DNA of 48,658 bases from Jiangella ureilytica (GTDB lineage Bacteria; Actinomycetota; Actinomycetes; Jiangellales; Jiangellaceae), in contig NZ_SMKL01000043.1 of the NCBI RefSeq assembly GCF_004348545.1, positions 1 through 48,658 of the forward strand. The letters run 5' to 3'. A program made the translations under genes and the position numbers. Below the pieces are notes generated by a model. The model saw only the letters and a program-made list of their open reading frames with translations. It was not told the DNA's origin and made no database searches. Positions 8,365 to 18,070 of the stretch are shown here, piece by piece; positions within the stretch are counted from its first letter, which is position 1; the number at the start of each line of letters is the position of its first letter.

Positions 8365-9239
8365 GCCGGGTCTCCCTTCGTGAGGTGGACGAACAGGTCC
8401 TGCAGCGCGACCGGCGATAGCTCCAGGCCCCAGTCGGCGGCGACGGCGCGCGCGTCCGGGTCGATCTCGCCGTAGACGGTGACCGACTTCGTCCCGCCGA
8501 GCCGCTGCTCGCCGAGGATCGTCATGCCGGTGGTGAAGTCGTCGACGGCGACGGCGGGTCCGACGACGGCGGCGCCGCGCATGCGCAGCGAGTCGGTGTC
8601 GTCGTGGACCACCAGCCGGCCGCGGTCGATGATGACGACCTGCTCGAACAGCCGCCCGACCTCTTCGATGAGGTGGGTCGACAGGATGATCGTGCGCGGG
8701 TTCTCGATGTAGTCCTCGAGCAGGATGTCGTAGAACGCGTACCGCGACGGCGCGTCCATGCCGAGGTAGGCCTCGTCGAGCATGGTCAGCGGTGCCCGCG
8801 ACGCGAGCCCGACCGTGATCCCGAGCGCCGACTTCTGCCCGCGCGAGAGCTTGGCGACGCCGCGCTTCGACGGCAGCTGGAACGTGTCGAGCAGCCGCTG
8901 CGCGAACTCCTCGTCCCAGTACGGCCGGAACCGGCGCGCCCGGCGCAGGGTGCCCTTGACGCTGTCGCCGTCGACGACGACGTCGCCGCTGTCGCGGACC
9001 AGGCAGATGTGCTGGGTGAGCTCCTCGTTCTCGAACGGCTCCTGGCCGTCGACGAGGATGGTCCCCTCGGTGACCCGGCGGTACGCGGCGATGAGCGACA
9101 TCAGCGTGGTCTTGCCCGAGCCGTTGCGGCCGAGCAGGCCGTAGATCTTGCCGCCCTCGAGCTTCAGCGTGAGGTCGTCGATCGCCGTGACGTCGCCGGG
9201 GTACCGGACCGTGAGGTTCTGGATCTCGATGCCGCTCAT
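8361..9239 (-). CDS. ABC transporter ATP-binding protein, YtrB-like
   Basis: This is a 292-aa ATPase. Walker A is GRNGSGKTT (residues 37-45). The signature is the variant LSRGQ rather than LSGGQ. Walker B is LTMLDEAYLGMD. These variants are characteristic of the YtrB/YtrE group, which responds to cell-envelope-active compounds. It overlaps the upstream GntR regulator by 4 bp and the downstream permease by 4 bp, so the three genes form one coupled unit. Confidence 0.88.
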   Translation of the reverse strand: MSGIEIQNLTVRYPGDVTAIDDLTLKLEGGKIYGLLGRNGSGKTTLMSLIAAYRRVTEGTILVDGQEPFENEELTQHICLVRDSGDVVVDGDSVKGTLRRARRFRPYWDEEFAQRLLDTFQLPSKRGVAKLSRGQKSALGITVGLASRAPLTMLDEAYLGMDAPSRYAFYDILLEDYIENPRTIILSTHLIEEVGRLFEQVVIIDRGRLVVHDDTDSLRMRGAAVVGPAVAVDDFTTGMTILGEQRLGGTKSVTVYGEIDPDARAVAADWGLELSPVALQDLFVHLTKGDPA

Positions 9240-9604
9240 GCGGACTCCTCGGCCTTCAACGAGTGGATGCGCGCGACGACGTCGTCGAGCGGGATGCCGA
9301 TGACGCGGGCCTCGGCCACCATCGGCTCGACCACGTCGGCGAAGAAGTGCTCGCGCCGCTGCGCCAGGAGCATGTCGCGGGCGTCGGGGCTGACGAACAT
9401 CCCGATCCCCCGCCGCTTGTAGAGGACGCCCTCGTCGACCAGCTGCTGGAACCCCTTGGCGGCGGTCGCCGGGTTGATGCGGTAGTACGCCGCGTACTGG
9501 TTGGTGGACATCACCTGCTCGTCAGCTCCCAACTCGCCGCTGAGGATGTCGTTCTTGATGGACTCCGCGATCTGGTGATAGATCGGGCTCCGGTCGTCGA
9601 ACAT
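9236..9604 (-). CDS. GntR family transcriptional regulator, YtrA subfamily
   Basis: This is a 122-aa repressor-like protein. The winged helix covers about residues 10-75, with IYHQIAESIKNDILSGEL and INPATAAKGFQQLVDEGVLY typical of GntR. The short C-terminal tail of about 45 residues is the hallmark of the YtrA subfamily, which lacks a large ligand domain. ATG 9604 is favoured over GTG 9610, because GGAGG lies 8 bases before the ATG and only 2 before the GTG. It heads the two-ABC-system operon and probably represses it through the inverted repeat just upstream. Confidence 0.9.
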   Translation of the reverse strand: MFDDRSPIYHQIAESIKNDILSGELGADEQVMSTNQYAAYYRINPATAAKGFQQLVDEGVLYKRRGIGMFVSPDARDMLLAQRREHFFADVVEPMVAEARVIGIPLDDVVARIHSLKAEESA

Positions 9605-9625
9605 GCGCACCCCCTCCGGTTCCTA

Positions 9626-9649
9626 GGTTCTTTACTTCACTAATGAACC
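9626..9649 (-). promoter_or_regulatory. inverted-repeat operator of the YtrA-like regulator
   Basis: GGTTC and GAACC arms enclose an AT-rich core containing TTTACTTCACTAAT. By eye, 18 of the 24 positions are palindromic. It lies 22 bases before the regulator start, the expected place for autoregulation by YtrA-type GntR proteins. Confidence 0.6.
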
Positions 9650-9791
9650 GTAACACCGGCGAACCAACGAACGCAACCAAGGCAGCGCCTGGCTCGCCGC
9701 GTGCGCCTTCGTACACACCTGGCAGTGGACGGCTCGTACGGCTTCTCCGCGGCGGACCGATGAATCCGGCGCATCGGGTGTCTCTGCCCTG

Positions 9792-9804
9792 GTGACTGTG
9801 TCAC
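9792..9804. promoter_or_regulatory. perfect short palindrome upstream of the reductase gene
   Basis: GTGACTGTGTCAC has 5-bp perfect arms around TGT. It ends 19 bases before the ATG at 9824 and just before the ribosome binding site GGAAGGAG. It could be an operator. The rest of the gap 9650-9823 shows no gene. Confidence 0.35.
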
Positions 9805-9823
9805 TACGTGGAAGGAGCACCTC

Positions 9824-10411
9824 ATGCGCCCGCTCATCGTCACGAACATCGTCTCGGCCGACGGCTACTACGACGGACCCGGCAAGGACGTGATGGCCAT
9901 GCCGTTCGACGACACCTTCGACGACTACAACGCCCTGCGCCTGCGGGCGGCGTCGACCGTCCTGCTCGGTCGCACCTCGTACGACGGGTTCCGCTCGTAC
10001 TGGCCCCCGGTGGCGTCGCAGCCGGAGGTGCGGGAGGTGGAGCGGGAGATCTCGCGGCGGATGACGGCGGTCGACAAGGTCGTCGTGTCCGACCGGCCGG
10101 CCCCGGCGCCGTCGTCACCCTGGGGCGATTCCCGGTTCGTGCCGCGGGCCGAGGCGCCCGCCGTCGTCGCGGCGCTGAAGGAGCAGGAGGGCGGCGACAT
10201 CCTCACGTTCGGTAGCCGCACGCTGTGGACGTCACTGTTGCGGGCCGGCCTGGTCGACGAGGTCCACCTGCTGGTGGGGTCGGCGTTCCTCGGCGGCGGG
10301 ACCCCCATCTGGGACGGCGGGCAGCGGACGCCGTTGCGGCTCCTGGACGTGCGGCGACTCGGCGAGTCCCAGCTCGTGCTGCTGCGCTACGACGCCCGCC
10401 CGACGGCGTGA
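9824..10411 (+). CDS. dihydrofolate reductase family protein (RibD C-terminal domain)
   Basis: This 195-aa cytosolic protein has the RibD C-terminal/DHFR-like fold, predicted to be an NADPH-dependent reductase of unknown substrate. IVTNIVSADGYYDGPG (residues 5-20) is the first strand and substrate loop. LLGRTSYDGF (about 47-56) and GGDILTFGSRTLWTSLL (about 126-142) are the nucleotide-binding segments. GGAAGGAG precedes the ATG by 6 bases. It stands alone, convergent with the deformylase gene. Confidence 0.88.
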   Translation: MRPLIVTNIVSADGYYDGPGKDVMAMPFDDTFDDYNALRLRAASTVLLGRTSYDGFRSYWPPVASQPEVREVEREISRRMTAVDKVVVSDRPAPAPSSPWGDSRFVPRAEAPAVVAALKEQEGGDILTFGSRTLWTSLLRAGLVDEVHLLVGSAFLGGGTPIWDGGQRTPLRLLDVRRLGESQLVLLRYDARPTA

Positions 10412-10428
10412 GACTCGCGCCAGCCCGA

Positions 10429-10974
10429 TCAGATGGCGTGGCCGAAGGTGGCGTGCGGCGAGTCCTTGATGACCGGCTCCGGCTCCCCCGCCCAGTCGGC
10501 CTCGCGGATGACCTTCATGGCGGCCTTGCGGGCCTCGCGGTCGAGCTTGTCGATGAACAGCACACCGTCGAGGTGGTCGGTCTCGTGCTGGATGGCGCGA
10601 GCCAGGCGGTCGGAGCCCTCGATGGCGACCGGGTCGCCGTACATGTTGAAGCCGTGCGCCACCACGCGCAACGCGCGGCGGCAGTCGTACTCGAGGCCGG
10701 GGAGGGAGAGGCAGCCCTCGGGGCCGAACTGCTCCTCCTCGGACAGCTCGAGCGACGGGTTGATGAGGTGACCCACCACGTCGTCGACGTCGTAGGTGAA
10801 GACGCGGAGGGAGACGCCGATCTGCGGGGCGGCGAGGCCGGCGCCCGGTGCGGCCCGCATGGTGTCGATCAGGTCGTTGACCAGCTGCTGGACCTCGCGG
10901 TCGAAGTCGACCACGGGTTCGGCCTTGGTGCGCAGGACCGGGTCGCCGAACAGGCGGATCGGGCGGACGGCCAT
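10429..10974 (-). CDS. def: peptide deformylase
   Basis: This 181-aa enzyme removes the formyl group from the N-terminal methionine of new proteins. All three signature motifs are present. GAGLAAPQIG is at residues 44-53. EGCLSLPG is at 86-93, with metal ligand Cys88. QHETDHLDG is at 129-137, with metal ligands His130 and His134 and catalytic Glu131. The enzyme normally uses ferrous iron. It starts 3 bases after the stop of the HAD gene, so it is the last gene of the suf transcript. No formyltransferase gene is adjacent. Confidence 0.95.
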   Translation of the reverse strand: MAVRPIRLFGDPVLRTKAEPVVDFDREVQQLVNDLIDTMRAAPGAGLAAPQIGVSLRVFTYDVDDVVGHLINPSLELSEEEQFGPEGCLSLPGLEYDCRRALRVVAHGFNMYGDPVAIEGSDRLARAIQHETDHLDGVLFIDKLDREARKAAMKVIREADWAGEPEPVIKDSPHATFGHAI

Positions 10975-10977
10975 CTC

Positions 10978-11613
10978 TTACTCCTCGGATGAACGATCAG
11001 ATGCGACCAGCCCCAGCTGCGACAGCTCGTCGCGCAGCCGGTCGGGGCCGGTGAAGTGCAGGCTGGTCATGCCCAGCTCCGTGGCGGCGTCGACGTTGGG
11101 CGGGTTGTCGTCGATGTAGACGGTCGACGACGCGTCGAGGCCGTAGCGGTCGAGCAGCAGCTGGAAGATCCGCGGGTCGGGCTTCACCAGCCGCTCGGTC
11201 CCCGATACCACGATGCCCTCGAACCAGGACAGGAACTCGAACCGCTCCAGGGCCAGCGGGAACTTCTCCGCCGACCAGTTGGTCAGCGCGTACAGTCCCA
11301 CCGAGCCACCGGAGCGCAGCTCGCGCAGCAGCTCGACGGTGCCCTCGATGGGCCCGCCGATGGTCTCGATCCACCGCTCGTCGTAGGCGGCGATCAGCTC
11401 AGCGTGCTCCGGAAACGAGGCCGACAGCGACGCCACCGCATCGGCCCACGTCCGGCCCGCGTCCTGCTCAGCGTTCCACGACGGCGTCGTGACCTCGGCC
11501 AGGAACCGCTCGACCGACTCCTCCGACGGCAGCAGCGTCCGGTACAGGTACCGCGGGTCCCAGTCGACCAGGACGCCACCGAGATCGAAGACGACCGCCT
11601 CGGGCGTGCTCAT
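10978..11613 (-). CDS. HAD superfamily hydrolase
   Basis: This is a 211-aa HAD phosphatase of the YihX/epoxide-hydrolase-like type. Motif I VFDLGGVLVDWD (about residues 8-19) carries the nucleophile Asp10. Motif II is ALTNWS. The motif III lysine is in VKPDPRIF. The motif IV acidic pair is in YIDDNPPNV. The cap is helical. It overlaps sufT by 4 bp (ATGA) and precedes def by 3 bases, so it is co-transcribed with the Fe-S assembly genes. Its substrate is not deducible. Confidence 0.88.
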   Translation of the reverse strand: MSTPEAVVFDLGGVLVDWDPRYLYRTLLPSEESVERFLAEVTTPSWNAEQDAGRTWADAVASLSASFPEHAELIAAYDERWIETIGGPIEGTVELLRELRSGGSVGLYALTNWSAEKFPLALERFEFLSWFEGIVVSGTERLVKPDPRIFQLLLDRYGLDASSTVYIDDNPPNVDAATELGMTSLHFTGPDRLRDELSQLGLVASDRSSEE

Positions 11614-11927
11614 ACGTTGAAGCCGAGCGCTCGGAGCTGCTCCCGTCCCTCGTCGGTGATCTTGTCCGGCCCCCACGGCGGCATCCATACCCAGTTGATG
11701 CGCAGCTCGCTGACCAGCCCGTCGGTCGCGGCCGCGGCCTGCTCCTCGATGAGGTCGGTCAGCGGGCAGGCGGCGCTGGTGAGCGTCATGTCGACGGTGG
11801 CGACGTTCTGCTCGTCGACGGTGACGCCGTAGATGAGGCCGAGGTCGACGACGTTGATGCCCAGCTCGGGGTCGACGACGTCGCGGAGGGCCTCCTTGAG
11901 GTCCTCGAGGTCGACGGTGGTGGTCAT
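11610..11927 (-). CDS. sufT: metal-sulfur cluster assembly factor SufT (DUF59/MIP18 family)
   Basis: This 105-aa single-domain protein of the MIP18/PaaD type is thought to help mature Fe-S proteins. DVVDPELGINVVDLGLIYGV (about residues 16-35) is the family signature. The conserved cysteine is in TSAACPLTDLI (Cys54). MPPWGPDKITDEGREQL closes the domain. It overlaps sufU by 4 bp upstream and the HAD gene downstream, as in other actinobacterial suf operons. Confidence 0.93.
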   Translation of the reverse strand: MTTTVDLEDLKEALRDVVDPELGINVVDLGLIYGVTVDEQNVATVDMTLTSAACPLTDLIEEQAAAATDGLVSELRINWVWMPPWGPDKITDEGREQLRALGFNV

Positions 11928-12385
11928 CGTGCATCCTCCTCAACGGTGACGGGGCCGGCCATGGCCCGCGCCGTCGCGTCCTTGAAAGCCATCCAGCTCA
12001 GCAGCGCGCACTTGACCCGGGCCGGGTACTTGGCGACGCCGGCGAAGGCGATGCCGTCGCCGAGCACGTCCTCGTCGGGCTCGATCTGCCCCTTGCCCTG
12101 CATCAGCTCGACGAACGTCTGCTCGACGGCGAACGCGTCCGAGACCGAGGACCCGGTCAGCAGCTCGTGCAGCACGCTCGCCGAGGCCTGGCTGATGGAG
12201 CAGCCCTGCCCCTCGTAGGACACGTCAGTGATGGTCGAGCCGTCGAGCGCGACCCGGACGGTGATCTCGTCGCCGCACGTGGGGTTGACGTGGTGCGCCT
12301 CGCCGCCGAACGGCTCGCGCAGCCCGCGCCCGTGCGGGTGCTTGTAGTGGTCCAGGATGATCTCCTGGTACAGACTGTCGCTCAC
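11924..12385 (-). CDS. sufU: Fe-S cluster assembly sulfurtransferase SufU
   Basis: This 153-aa zinc protein accepts sulfur from SufS. The zinc ligands are Cys37 and Asp39 in NPTCGDE, Cys62 in GQGCSISQAS, and the cysteine in ARVKCALLSW. The GTG start is chosen because it overlaps the sufS stop as GTGA, typical of coupling. The insert between the zinc-site blocks matches SufU rather than the scaffold IscU. Confidence 0.95.
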   Translation of the reverse strand: MSDSLYQEIILDHYKHPHGRGLREPFGGEAHHVNPTCGDEITVRVALDGSTITDVSYEGQGCSISQASASVLHELLTGSSVSDAFAVEQTFVELMQGKGQIEPDEDVLGDGIAFAGVAKYPARVKCALLSWMAFKDATARAMAGPVTVEEDAR

Positions 12386-13647
12386 CCGAAGAACCTCTTC
12401 ACCTGATGGAGACCGTCGGCGAGCGCGTCGATCTCGTCGAACGTCGTGTACAGGTAGAACGACGCTCGGGTGGTCGCGGGTATTCCGTACCGGACGCAGA
12501 CCGGCCGCGCGCAGTGGTGTCCGACGCGGACGGCGACGCCCTGCTCGTCGAGGAGCTGGCCGACGTCGTGCGGGTGGACGCCGTCGACGACGAACGACAC
12601 CGTCCCGCCGCGCGACTCCATGGAGTCGGGGCCGATGATGCGCACGCCGTCGACACCACGCAGTCGCTCCAGCGCGTACGCGGTGACGGCCTGCTCGTGG
12701 GCGTGGATGCGGTCCAGGCCGATGCCGGTCAGGTAGTCGACCGCCGCGCCCAGGCCGATGGCCTGCGCGATCGGCGGCGTGCCGGCCTCGAACTTGTGCG
12801 GGATGGGGGCGAACGTCGACCCCGTCATGGCGACGGTTTCGATCATCTCGCCGCCGCCGAGGAACGGGGGCAGCCCGTCGAGCACCTCGCGGCGCCCCCA
12901 CAGGACGCCGATGCCCGTGGGGCCGACCATCTTGTGGCCGGTGAAGGCGAGCAGGTCGATGCCCAGCTCGTTGACGTCGACACTCTGGTGCGGCACCGAC
13001 TGCGAGGCGTCGAGCAGCACCAGCGCGCCCACCTCGCGGGCCCGCGCGACCACCGTCGCGACGTCGTTGACCGTCCCGAGGCTGTTCGACTGGTGCACCA
13101 GCGAGACGATCTTCGTCCGCTCGTTGATCAGCTCGCCGATGGTCGACAGGTCGAGGCGGCCGTCGTCGGTCAGACCGAACCAGCGGAACGCCGCGCCGGT
13201 CCGCTTCGCCGCCAGCTGCCACGGCACGATGTTCGAGTGGTGCTCCATCTCGGTGACGACGATCTCGTCGCCCGGCCCGAGGCGGTAGCGCGGGTCGTCG
13301 GCCAGGCCGCTGGCCAGCGTGTGCGCCACCAGGTTGAGCGCCTCGGAGGCGTTCTTGGTGAAGATGATCTCGTCGCGGCTCGGCGCCTTGATCAGCGCGG
13401 CGAGCTTGTCGCGGGCGCCCTCGTAGGCCGCTGTCGACTCCTCGCCGAGCTGGTGCACGGCACGCGCCACGTTGGCGTTGTGCCGCGTGTAGTGCTCGGC
13501 GAGGGTGTCGAGGACGGCCATCGGCTTCTGCGAGGTGTTCGCGGAGTCGAGGTAGACCAGCGGCCGGTCACCGGCGAGCCGCCGTTCGAGGATCGGGAAG
13601 TCCTTGCGGACCCGATCCACGTCCAGCGGGCTGTGCGGTGTACTCAC
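12382..13647 (-). CDS. sufS: cysteine desulfurase SufS
   Basis: This 421-aa PLP enzyme releases sulfur from cysteine as a persulfide for Fe-S assembly. The Schiff-base lysine is Lys239 in AFTGHKMVGPTG. The PLP-stacking His137 is in TEMEHHSN. The catalytic cysteine is Cys379 in GHHCARP, on the short loop typical of group II desulfurases that need SufU. GTG 13647 has GGAG upstream. It sits between sufC and sufU in the operon. Confidence 0.96.
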   Translation of the reverse strand: MSTPHSPLDVDRVRKDFPILERRLAGDRPLVYLDSANTSQKPMAVLDTLAEHYTRHNANVARAVHQLGEESTAAYEGARDKLAALIKAPSRDEIIFTKNASEALNLVAHTLASGLADDPRYRLGPGDEIVVTEMEHHSNIVPWQLAAKRTGAAFRWFGLTDDGRLDLSTIGELINERTKIVSLVHQSNSLGTVNDVATVVARAREVGALVLLDASQSVPHQSVDVNELGIDLLAFTGHKMVGPTGIGVLWGRREVLDGLPPFLGGGEMIETVAMTGSTFAPIPHKFEAGTPPIAQAIGLGAAVDYLTGIGLDRIHAHEQAVTAYALERLRGVDGVRIIGPDSMESRGGTVSFVVDGVHPHDVGQLLDEQGVAVRVGHHCARPVCVRYGIPATTRASFYLYTTFDEIDALADGLHQVKRFFG

Positions 13648-13676
13648 GGTGGCTCCTCGATGTCGGTGCTGGCGGC

Positions 13677-14435
<759 letters not shown>

Positions 14436-14466
14436 TCTCTCGATGCCTCTCGGGTGTTCTCGGTGG

Positions 14467-15726
14467 TCAGTGCGTCGTCGACGTGGCGGCCGGCAGGCCC
14501 TCGCCCAGTGCGAGCTCGCGCTCGACGGTGGCGGTCAGCCGCTCGGCGATCTCCGGTACGCCGATCTTGTTGATCAGCTCGGTGAAGAAGCCGCGCACGA
14601 CCAGCCGGCGGGCCTCGTCGGCCGGGATGCCCCGGGCCATCAGGTAGAACAGCTGCTCGTCGTCGAACCGGCCGGTGGCGCTGGCGTGGCCGGCGCCCTC
14701 GATCTCGCCGGTCTCGATCTCGAGGTTCGGGACGGAGTCGGCGCGGGCGCCGTCGGTCAGCACCAGGTTGCGGTTGAGCTCGTAGGTGCTGATGCCCTCG
14801 GCAGCGGGCCGGATGAGCACGTTGCCGATCCACACCGTGTGCGCCTTCGCGCCCTGCAGCGCGCCCTTGTAGAGGACGTTGCTGCGGCAGTTGGGCTGGT
14901 TGTGGTCGACGAACAGGCGCTTCTCGAGGTGCTGGCCGCTGTCGGCGAAGTACAGGCCGAGCAGTTCGGCGTCGCCGCCGGGAGCGGCGTAGTCGAGGGT
15001 GACCGACGTGCGCACGAGGTCGCCGCCGAAGCTCACCACGGCGTGCTTGACGACGGCGTCGCGGCCAACGCTGACGTGGTGGTGCGACAGGTGCACGGAG
15101 TCGTCGGCCCAGTCCTGCAGGCTGACCAGGGTGAGCCTGGCGCCGTCGTGCGTGACGATCTCGATGTTGTCGGCGAAGGCCGCCGAGCCCTCGTGCTCGA
15201 GGACGACGACGCTCTGGCTGAACCGCTCGGCGGTGATGACGACGTGGCCGGCGGCGGCCTTCTCGGCACTGAGGCCGCGCAGCCGCACGACGGTCGGCTT
15301 CTCGGCGACGACGTCGGCCGGGACCGTGATGGCCAGCACCTTGTCCGCCTCGGCCCAGGCCCGGGCACTGGGGCGGTCGTTCGGCACGTAGCCGGACGAG
15401 CCGCGGCGCGGGTCGGTGGCCTCGACGGTCTCGACGACGACGCGCGGGTCGGCATCGACGCTGACCTCGTAGTCGTGGCCGTCGAGCGGGGCGTCGTCGT
15501 GCAGGCCGCGCAGCCGCGCCATGGGCGTGAAGCGCCACTCCTCTTCGCGGCCGCGCGGCACGACGTGGTCGGCGACGTCGAAGGAGGCGACGGTGTCGAA
15601 GGCGCTCCCGCCGTGGTCCGGCGCACCGGCGCCGTGCGAGTGCTCGGTGAGGCCGTGCTGGGCCTGCTGAGCTGTACCGGCCGAGGCACGCTCCTCCGTC
15701 GAGGCCGGAATGTTAGCGGTGGTCAT
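14467..15726 (-). CDS. sufD: Fe-S cluster assembly protein SufD
   Basis: This 419-aa protein is the non-catalytic beta-helix partner of SufB in the scaffold. The N-terminal 40 residues are low-complexity and variable. The conserved region begins at VPRGREEEWRFTPM. The C-terminal half has the parallel beta-helix pattern, with VDHNQPNCRSNVLYKGAL and the conserved FYLMARGIPADEARRLVVRGF motif shared with SufB. ATG 15726 is the natural start after sufB. Confidence 0.95.
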   Translation of the reverse strand: MTTANIPASTEERASAGTAQQAQHGLTEHSHGAGAPDHGGSAFDTVASFDVADHVVPRGREEEWRFTPMARLRGLHDDAPLDGHDYEVSVDADPRVVVETVEATDPRRGSSGYVPNDRPSARAWAEADKVLAITVPADVVAEKPTVVRLRGLSAEKAAAGHVVITAERFSQSVVVLEHEGSAAFADNIEIVTHDGARLTLVSLQDWADDSVHLSHHHVSVGRDAVVKHAVVSFGGDLVRTSVTLDYAAPGGDAELLGLYFADSGQHLEKRLFVDHNQPNCRSNVLYKGALQGAKAHTVWIGNVLIRPAAEGISTYELNRNLVLTDGARADSVPNLEIETGEIEGAGHASATGRFDDEQLFYLMARGIPADEARRLVVRGFFTELINKIGVPEIAERLTATVERELALGEGLPAATSTTH

Positions 15727-15773
15727 CTGCTCTCTCTCGTGGGGTCTCGGGCTGCTGGCTTCGGGCGGCGGCG

Positions 15774-17186
15774 TCAGCCGACCGCGCCCTCCATCTGCAG
15801 CTCGATCAGCCGGTTCAGCTCCAGCGCGTACTCCATGGGCAGCTCGCGCGCGATGGGCTCGATGAAGCCGCGCACGATCATGGCCATGGCCTCCTCCTCG
15901 GTCAGGCCGCGGCTCATCAGGTAGAAGAGCTGGTCCTCGCTGACCTTGGAGACGGTGGCCTCGTGGCCCATGGAGACGTCGTCGTTGCGGATGTCGACGT
16001 ACGGGTAGGTGTCCGACCGCGAGATGGTGTCGACCAGCAGCGCGTCGCAGCGCACCGTGCTGGCGGAGTGGCTGGCACGCGGCATGACCTGCACCAGGCC
16101 GCGGTACGAGGTGCGGCCGCCGCCCCGGGCCACCGACTTCGACACGATGGAGCTCGAGGTGTTCGGCGCCATGTGCACCATCTTCGACCCGGAGTCCTGG
16201 TGCTGGCCCTCGCCGGCGAACGCCAGCGACAGGGTCTCGCCCTTGGCGTGCTCGCCCATGAGGTAGATGGCCGGATACTTCATGGTGATCTTGGAGCCGA
16301 TGTTGCCGTCGATCCACTCCATGGTGGCGCCCTCGGCGGCCGTGGCGCGCTTGGTGACCAGGTTGTACACGTTGTTCGACCAGTTCTGGATGGTCGTGTA
16401 GCGAACCCGCGCGCCCTTCTTCACCACGATCTCGACGACCGCGCTGTGCAGGGAGTCGGACGTGTAGATGGGGGCGGTGCAGCCCTCGACGTAGTGGATG
16501 TAGGAGTCTTCGTCGGCGATGATCAGCGTCCGCTCGAACTGACCCATGTTCTCGGTGTTGATGCGGAAGTAGGCCTGCAGCGGGATGTCGACGTGCACGC
16601 CCTTCGGCACGTAGATGAAGCTGCCGCCGGACCAGACCGCGGTGTTCAGCGCGGAGAACTTGTTGTCGCCGGCCGGGATGACCGAGGCGAAGTACTCCTT
16701 GAACAGCTCGGGGTGCTCCCTGAGACCGGTGTCGGTGTCGAGGAAGATGACGCCCTGCTCCTCGAGGTCTTCACGGATCTTGTGGTAGACGACCTCGGAC
16801 TCGTACTGCGCGGCGACGCCGGACACCAGACGCTGCTTCTCGGCCTCGGGGATGCCGAGCTTGTCGTAGGTGTTCTTGATGTCCTCGGGGAGGTCCTCCC
16901 ACGAGGCCGCCTGCTTCTCCGTCGACCGGACGAAGTACTTGATGTTGTCGAAGTCGATGGTCGAGAGGTCGGCGCCCCACGTCGGCATCGGCTTCTTGTC
17001 GAACAGCCGCAGCGCCTTGAGCCGGGTCTCGAGCATCCACTCGGGCTCGTTCTTGAGGGCGGAGATCCCACGGACCACGTCCTCGTTCAGCCCGCGCTTC
17101 GCGGCCGCGCCGGCGGTGTCGCTGTCGGCCCAGCCGTACTCGTAACGACCCAGGCCCTCGAGCTCGGGGTGAGCGGTGGTGGTCAT
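15774..17186 (-). CDS. sufB: Fe-S cluster assembly protein SufB
   Basis: This 470-aa scaffold subunit is where the nascent Fe-S cluster forms. Recognisable blocks are [23 protein letters not shown] (shown in part), [11 protein letters not shown] with a conserved cysteine, and [21 protein letters not shown] near the C-terminus. Its ATG overlaps the sufR stop by 3 bases, linking expression to the regulator. It is almost the usual 470-480 residues. Confidence 0.96.
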   Translation of the reverse strand: MTTTAHPELEGLGRYEYGWADSDTAGAAAKRGLNEDVVRGISALKNEPEWMLETRLKALRLFDKKPMPTWGADLSTIDFDNIKYFVRSTEKQAASWEDLPEDIKNTYDKLGIPEAEKQRLVSGVAAQYESEVVYHKIREDLEEQGVIFLDTDTGLREHPELFKEYFASVIPAGDNKFSALNTAVWSGGSFIYVPKGVHVDIPLQAYFRINTENMGQFERTLIIADEDSYIHYVEGCTAPIYTSDSLHSAVVEIVVKKGARVRYTTIQNWSNNVYNLVTKRATAAEGATMEWIDGNIGSKITMKYPAIYLMGEHAKGETLSLAFAGEGQHQDSGSKMVHMAPNTSSSIVSKSVARGGGRTSYRGLVQVMPRASHSASTVRCDALLVDTISRSDTYPYVDIRNDDVSMGHEATVSKVSEDQLFYLMSRGLTEEEAMAMIVRGFIEPIARELPMEYALELNRLIELQMEGAVG

Positions 17187-17929
17187 ATGTGGGAGATCCT
17201 CTCCGCGGACTCGTTCTGCTTTCCTGTGGTTCCCGCGGCGCTGCCGCTGCGGGGGATGTGCGTGGTGCAGACCCCTTCGCCGTGCGCGATGGTGGCGATG
17301 CGCTGGACGTGGGTGTCGAGCAGCCGGGCGAACGCCTCAGTCTCGGCCTCGCACAACTGCGGGAACTGCTCGGCGACGTGCGCCACCGGGCAGTGGTGCT
17401 GGCACAGCTGCTCGCCGGTGACCGGCGAGGCCTGAGCCGAGGCGGCATAGCCGTCGGCGCTGAGGGCGCCGGCGAGCGCGGCCGCGCGCTGCTCCGGAGG
17501 TACCGATTCGATGATAGGCCGGTACCGGTCCTCGAGGTCGGCGATCCGGCGACGCGCGAACTCGGCGACCAGGTGCTCGCCCCCGGTCTCGGCGAGGAAC
17601 CTCAGCGCGCCGACCGCGAGGTCGTCGTAGGCCTGCTCGAACGCGTCGCGACCGGCCGGGGTGAGGACGAAGACCTTCGCCGGACGCCCCCGCCCGCGGT
17701 GGCCGTAGACTCGCTCCTCGCGGGACTCGATGACGCCCTCGGCCAGCAGTGTGTCGAGGTGGCGCCGCACCGCTGCCGGGGTCAGCCCGAGGCGCTCGCC
17801 CAGGGCGGCCGCCGTCGACGGGCCGTTCTCGAGGATGGAGCGAGCGACCCGCTCGCGGGTGCGCGCATGCGCCTCCTGGACGCCGGGGTCGTCCCCCGGT
17901 GCCCGGGCAGCGTCGCGCACGTATTTCAC
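17183..17929 (-). CDS. sufR: SufR-type Fe-S-binding transcriptional regulator
   Basis: This protein of about 248 aa heads the suf operon. A winged helix ([20 protein letters not shown] and [20 protein letters not shown]) is followed by a helical region and a C-terminal cysteine cluster. The cluster has LCQHHC, a further Cys about 14 residues on in PQLC, and a Cys in GVCTTH. These are candidate ligands of a sensing Fe-S cluster, as in SufR of cyanobacteria and mycobacteria. GTG 17929 is my choice. GTG 17962 (11 codons earlier) has AGGAGG only 2 bases before it, and GTG 17920 is also possible. It probably represses the operon when clusters are sufficient. Confidence 0.9.
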   Translation of the reverse strand: MKYVRDAARAPGDDPGVQEAHARTRERVARSILENGPSTAAALGERLGLTPAAVRRHLDTLLAEGVIESREERVYGHRGRGRPAKVFVLTPAGRDAFEQAYDDLAVGALRFLAETGGEHLVAEFARRRIADLEDRYRPIIESVPPEQRAAALAGALSADGYAASAQASPVTGEQLCQHHCPVAHVAEQFPQLCEAETEAFARLLDTHVQRIATIAHGEGVCTTHIPRSGSAAGTTGKQNESAERISHI

Positions 17930-17990
17930 AACACCATCGTGCTCTTTTTCATGCGCCGTCACAACCTCCTCGCCGTGCGATGCGTCACGC

Positions 17991-18005
17991 AGGCCAGCCT
18001 TACCT
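17991..18005. promoter_or_regulatory. candidate IdeR/DtxR-type iron box upstream of sufR
   Basis: The 15 bases AGGCCAGCCTTACCT match the core of the TTAGGTTAGCCTAACCTAA iron-box consensus at 12 of 19 positions when extended by 2 bases on each side. Both the AGG and ACCT half-sites are intact. It lies about 30-60 bases before the possible sufR starts. Confidence 0.4.
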
Positions 18006-18070
18006 TCACGGTCGGACCCGGTTGGATGCGAAGCGGACGGGTATGCCGTCGTCGAGGTGGTGATCGTTTC

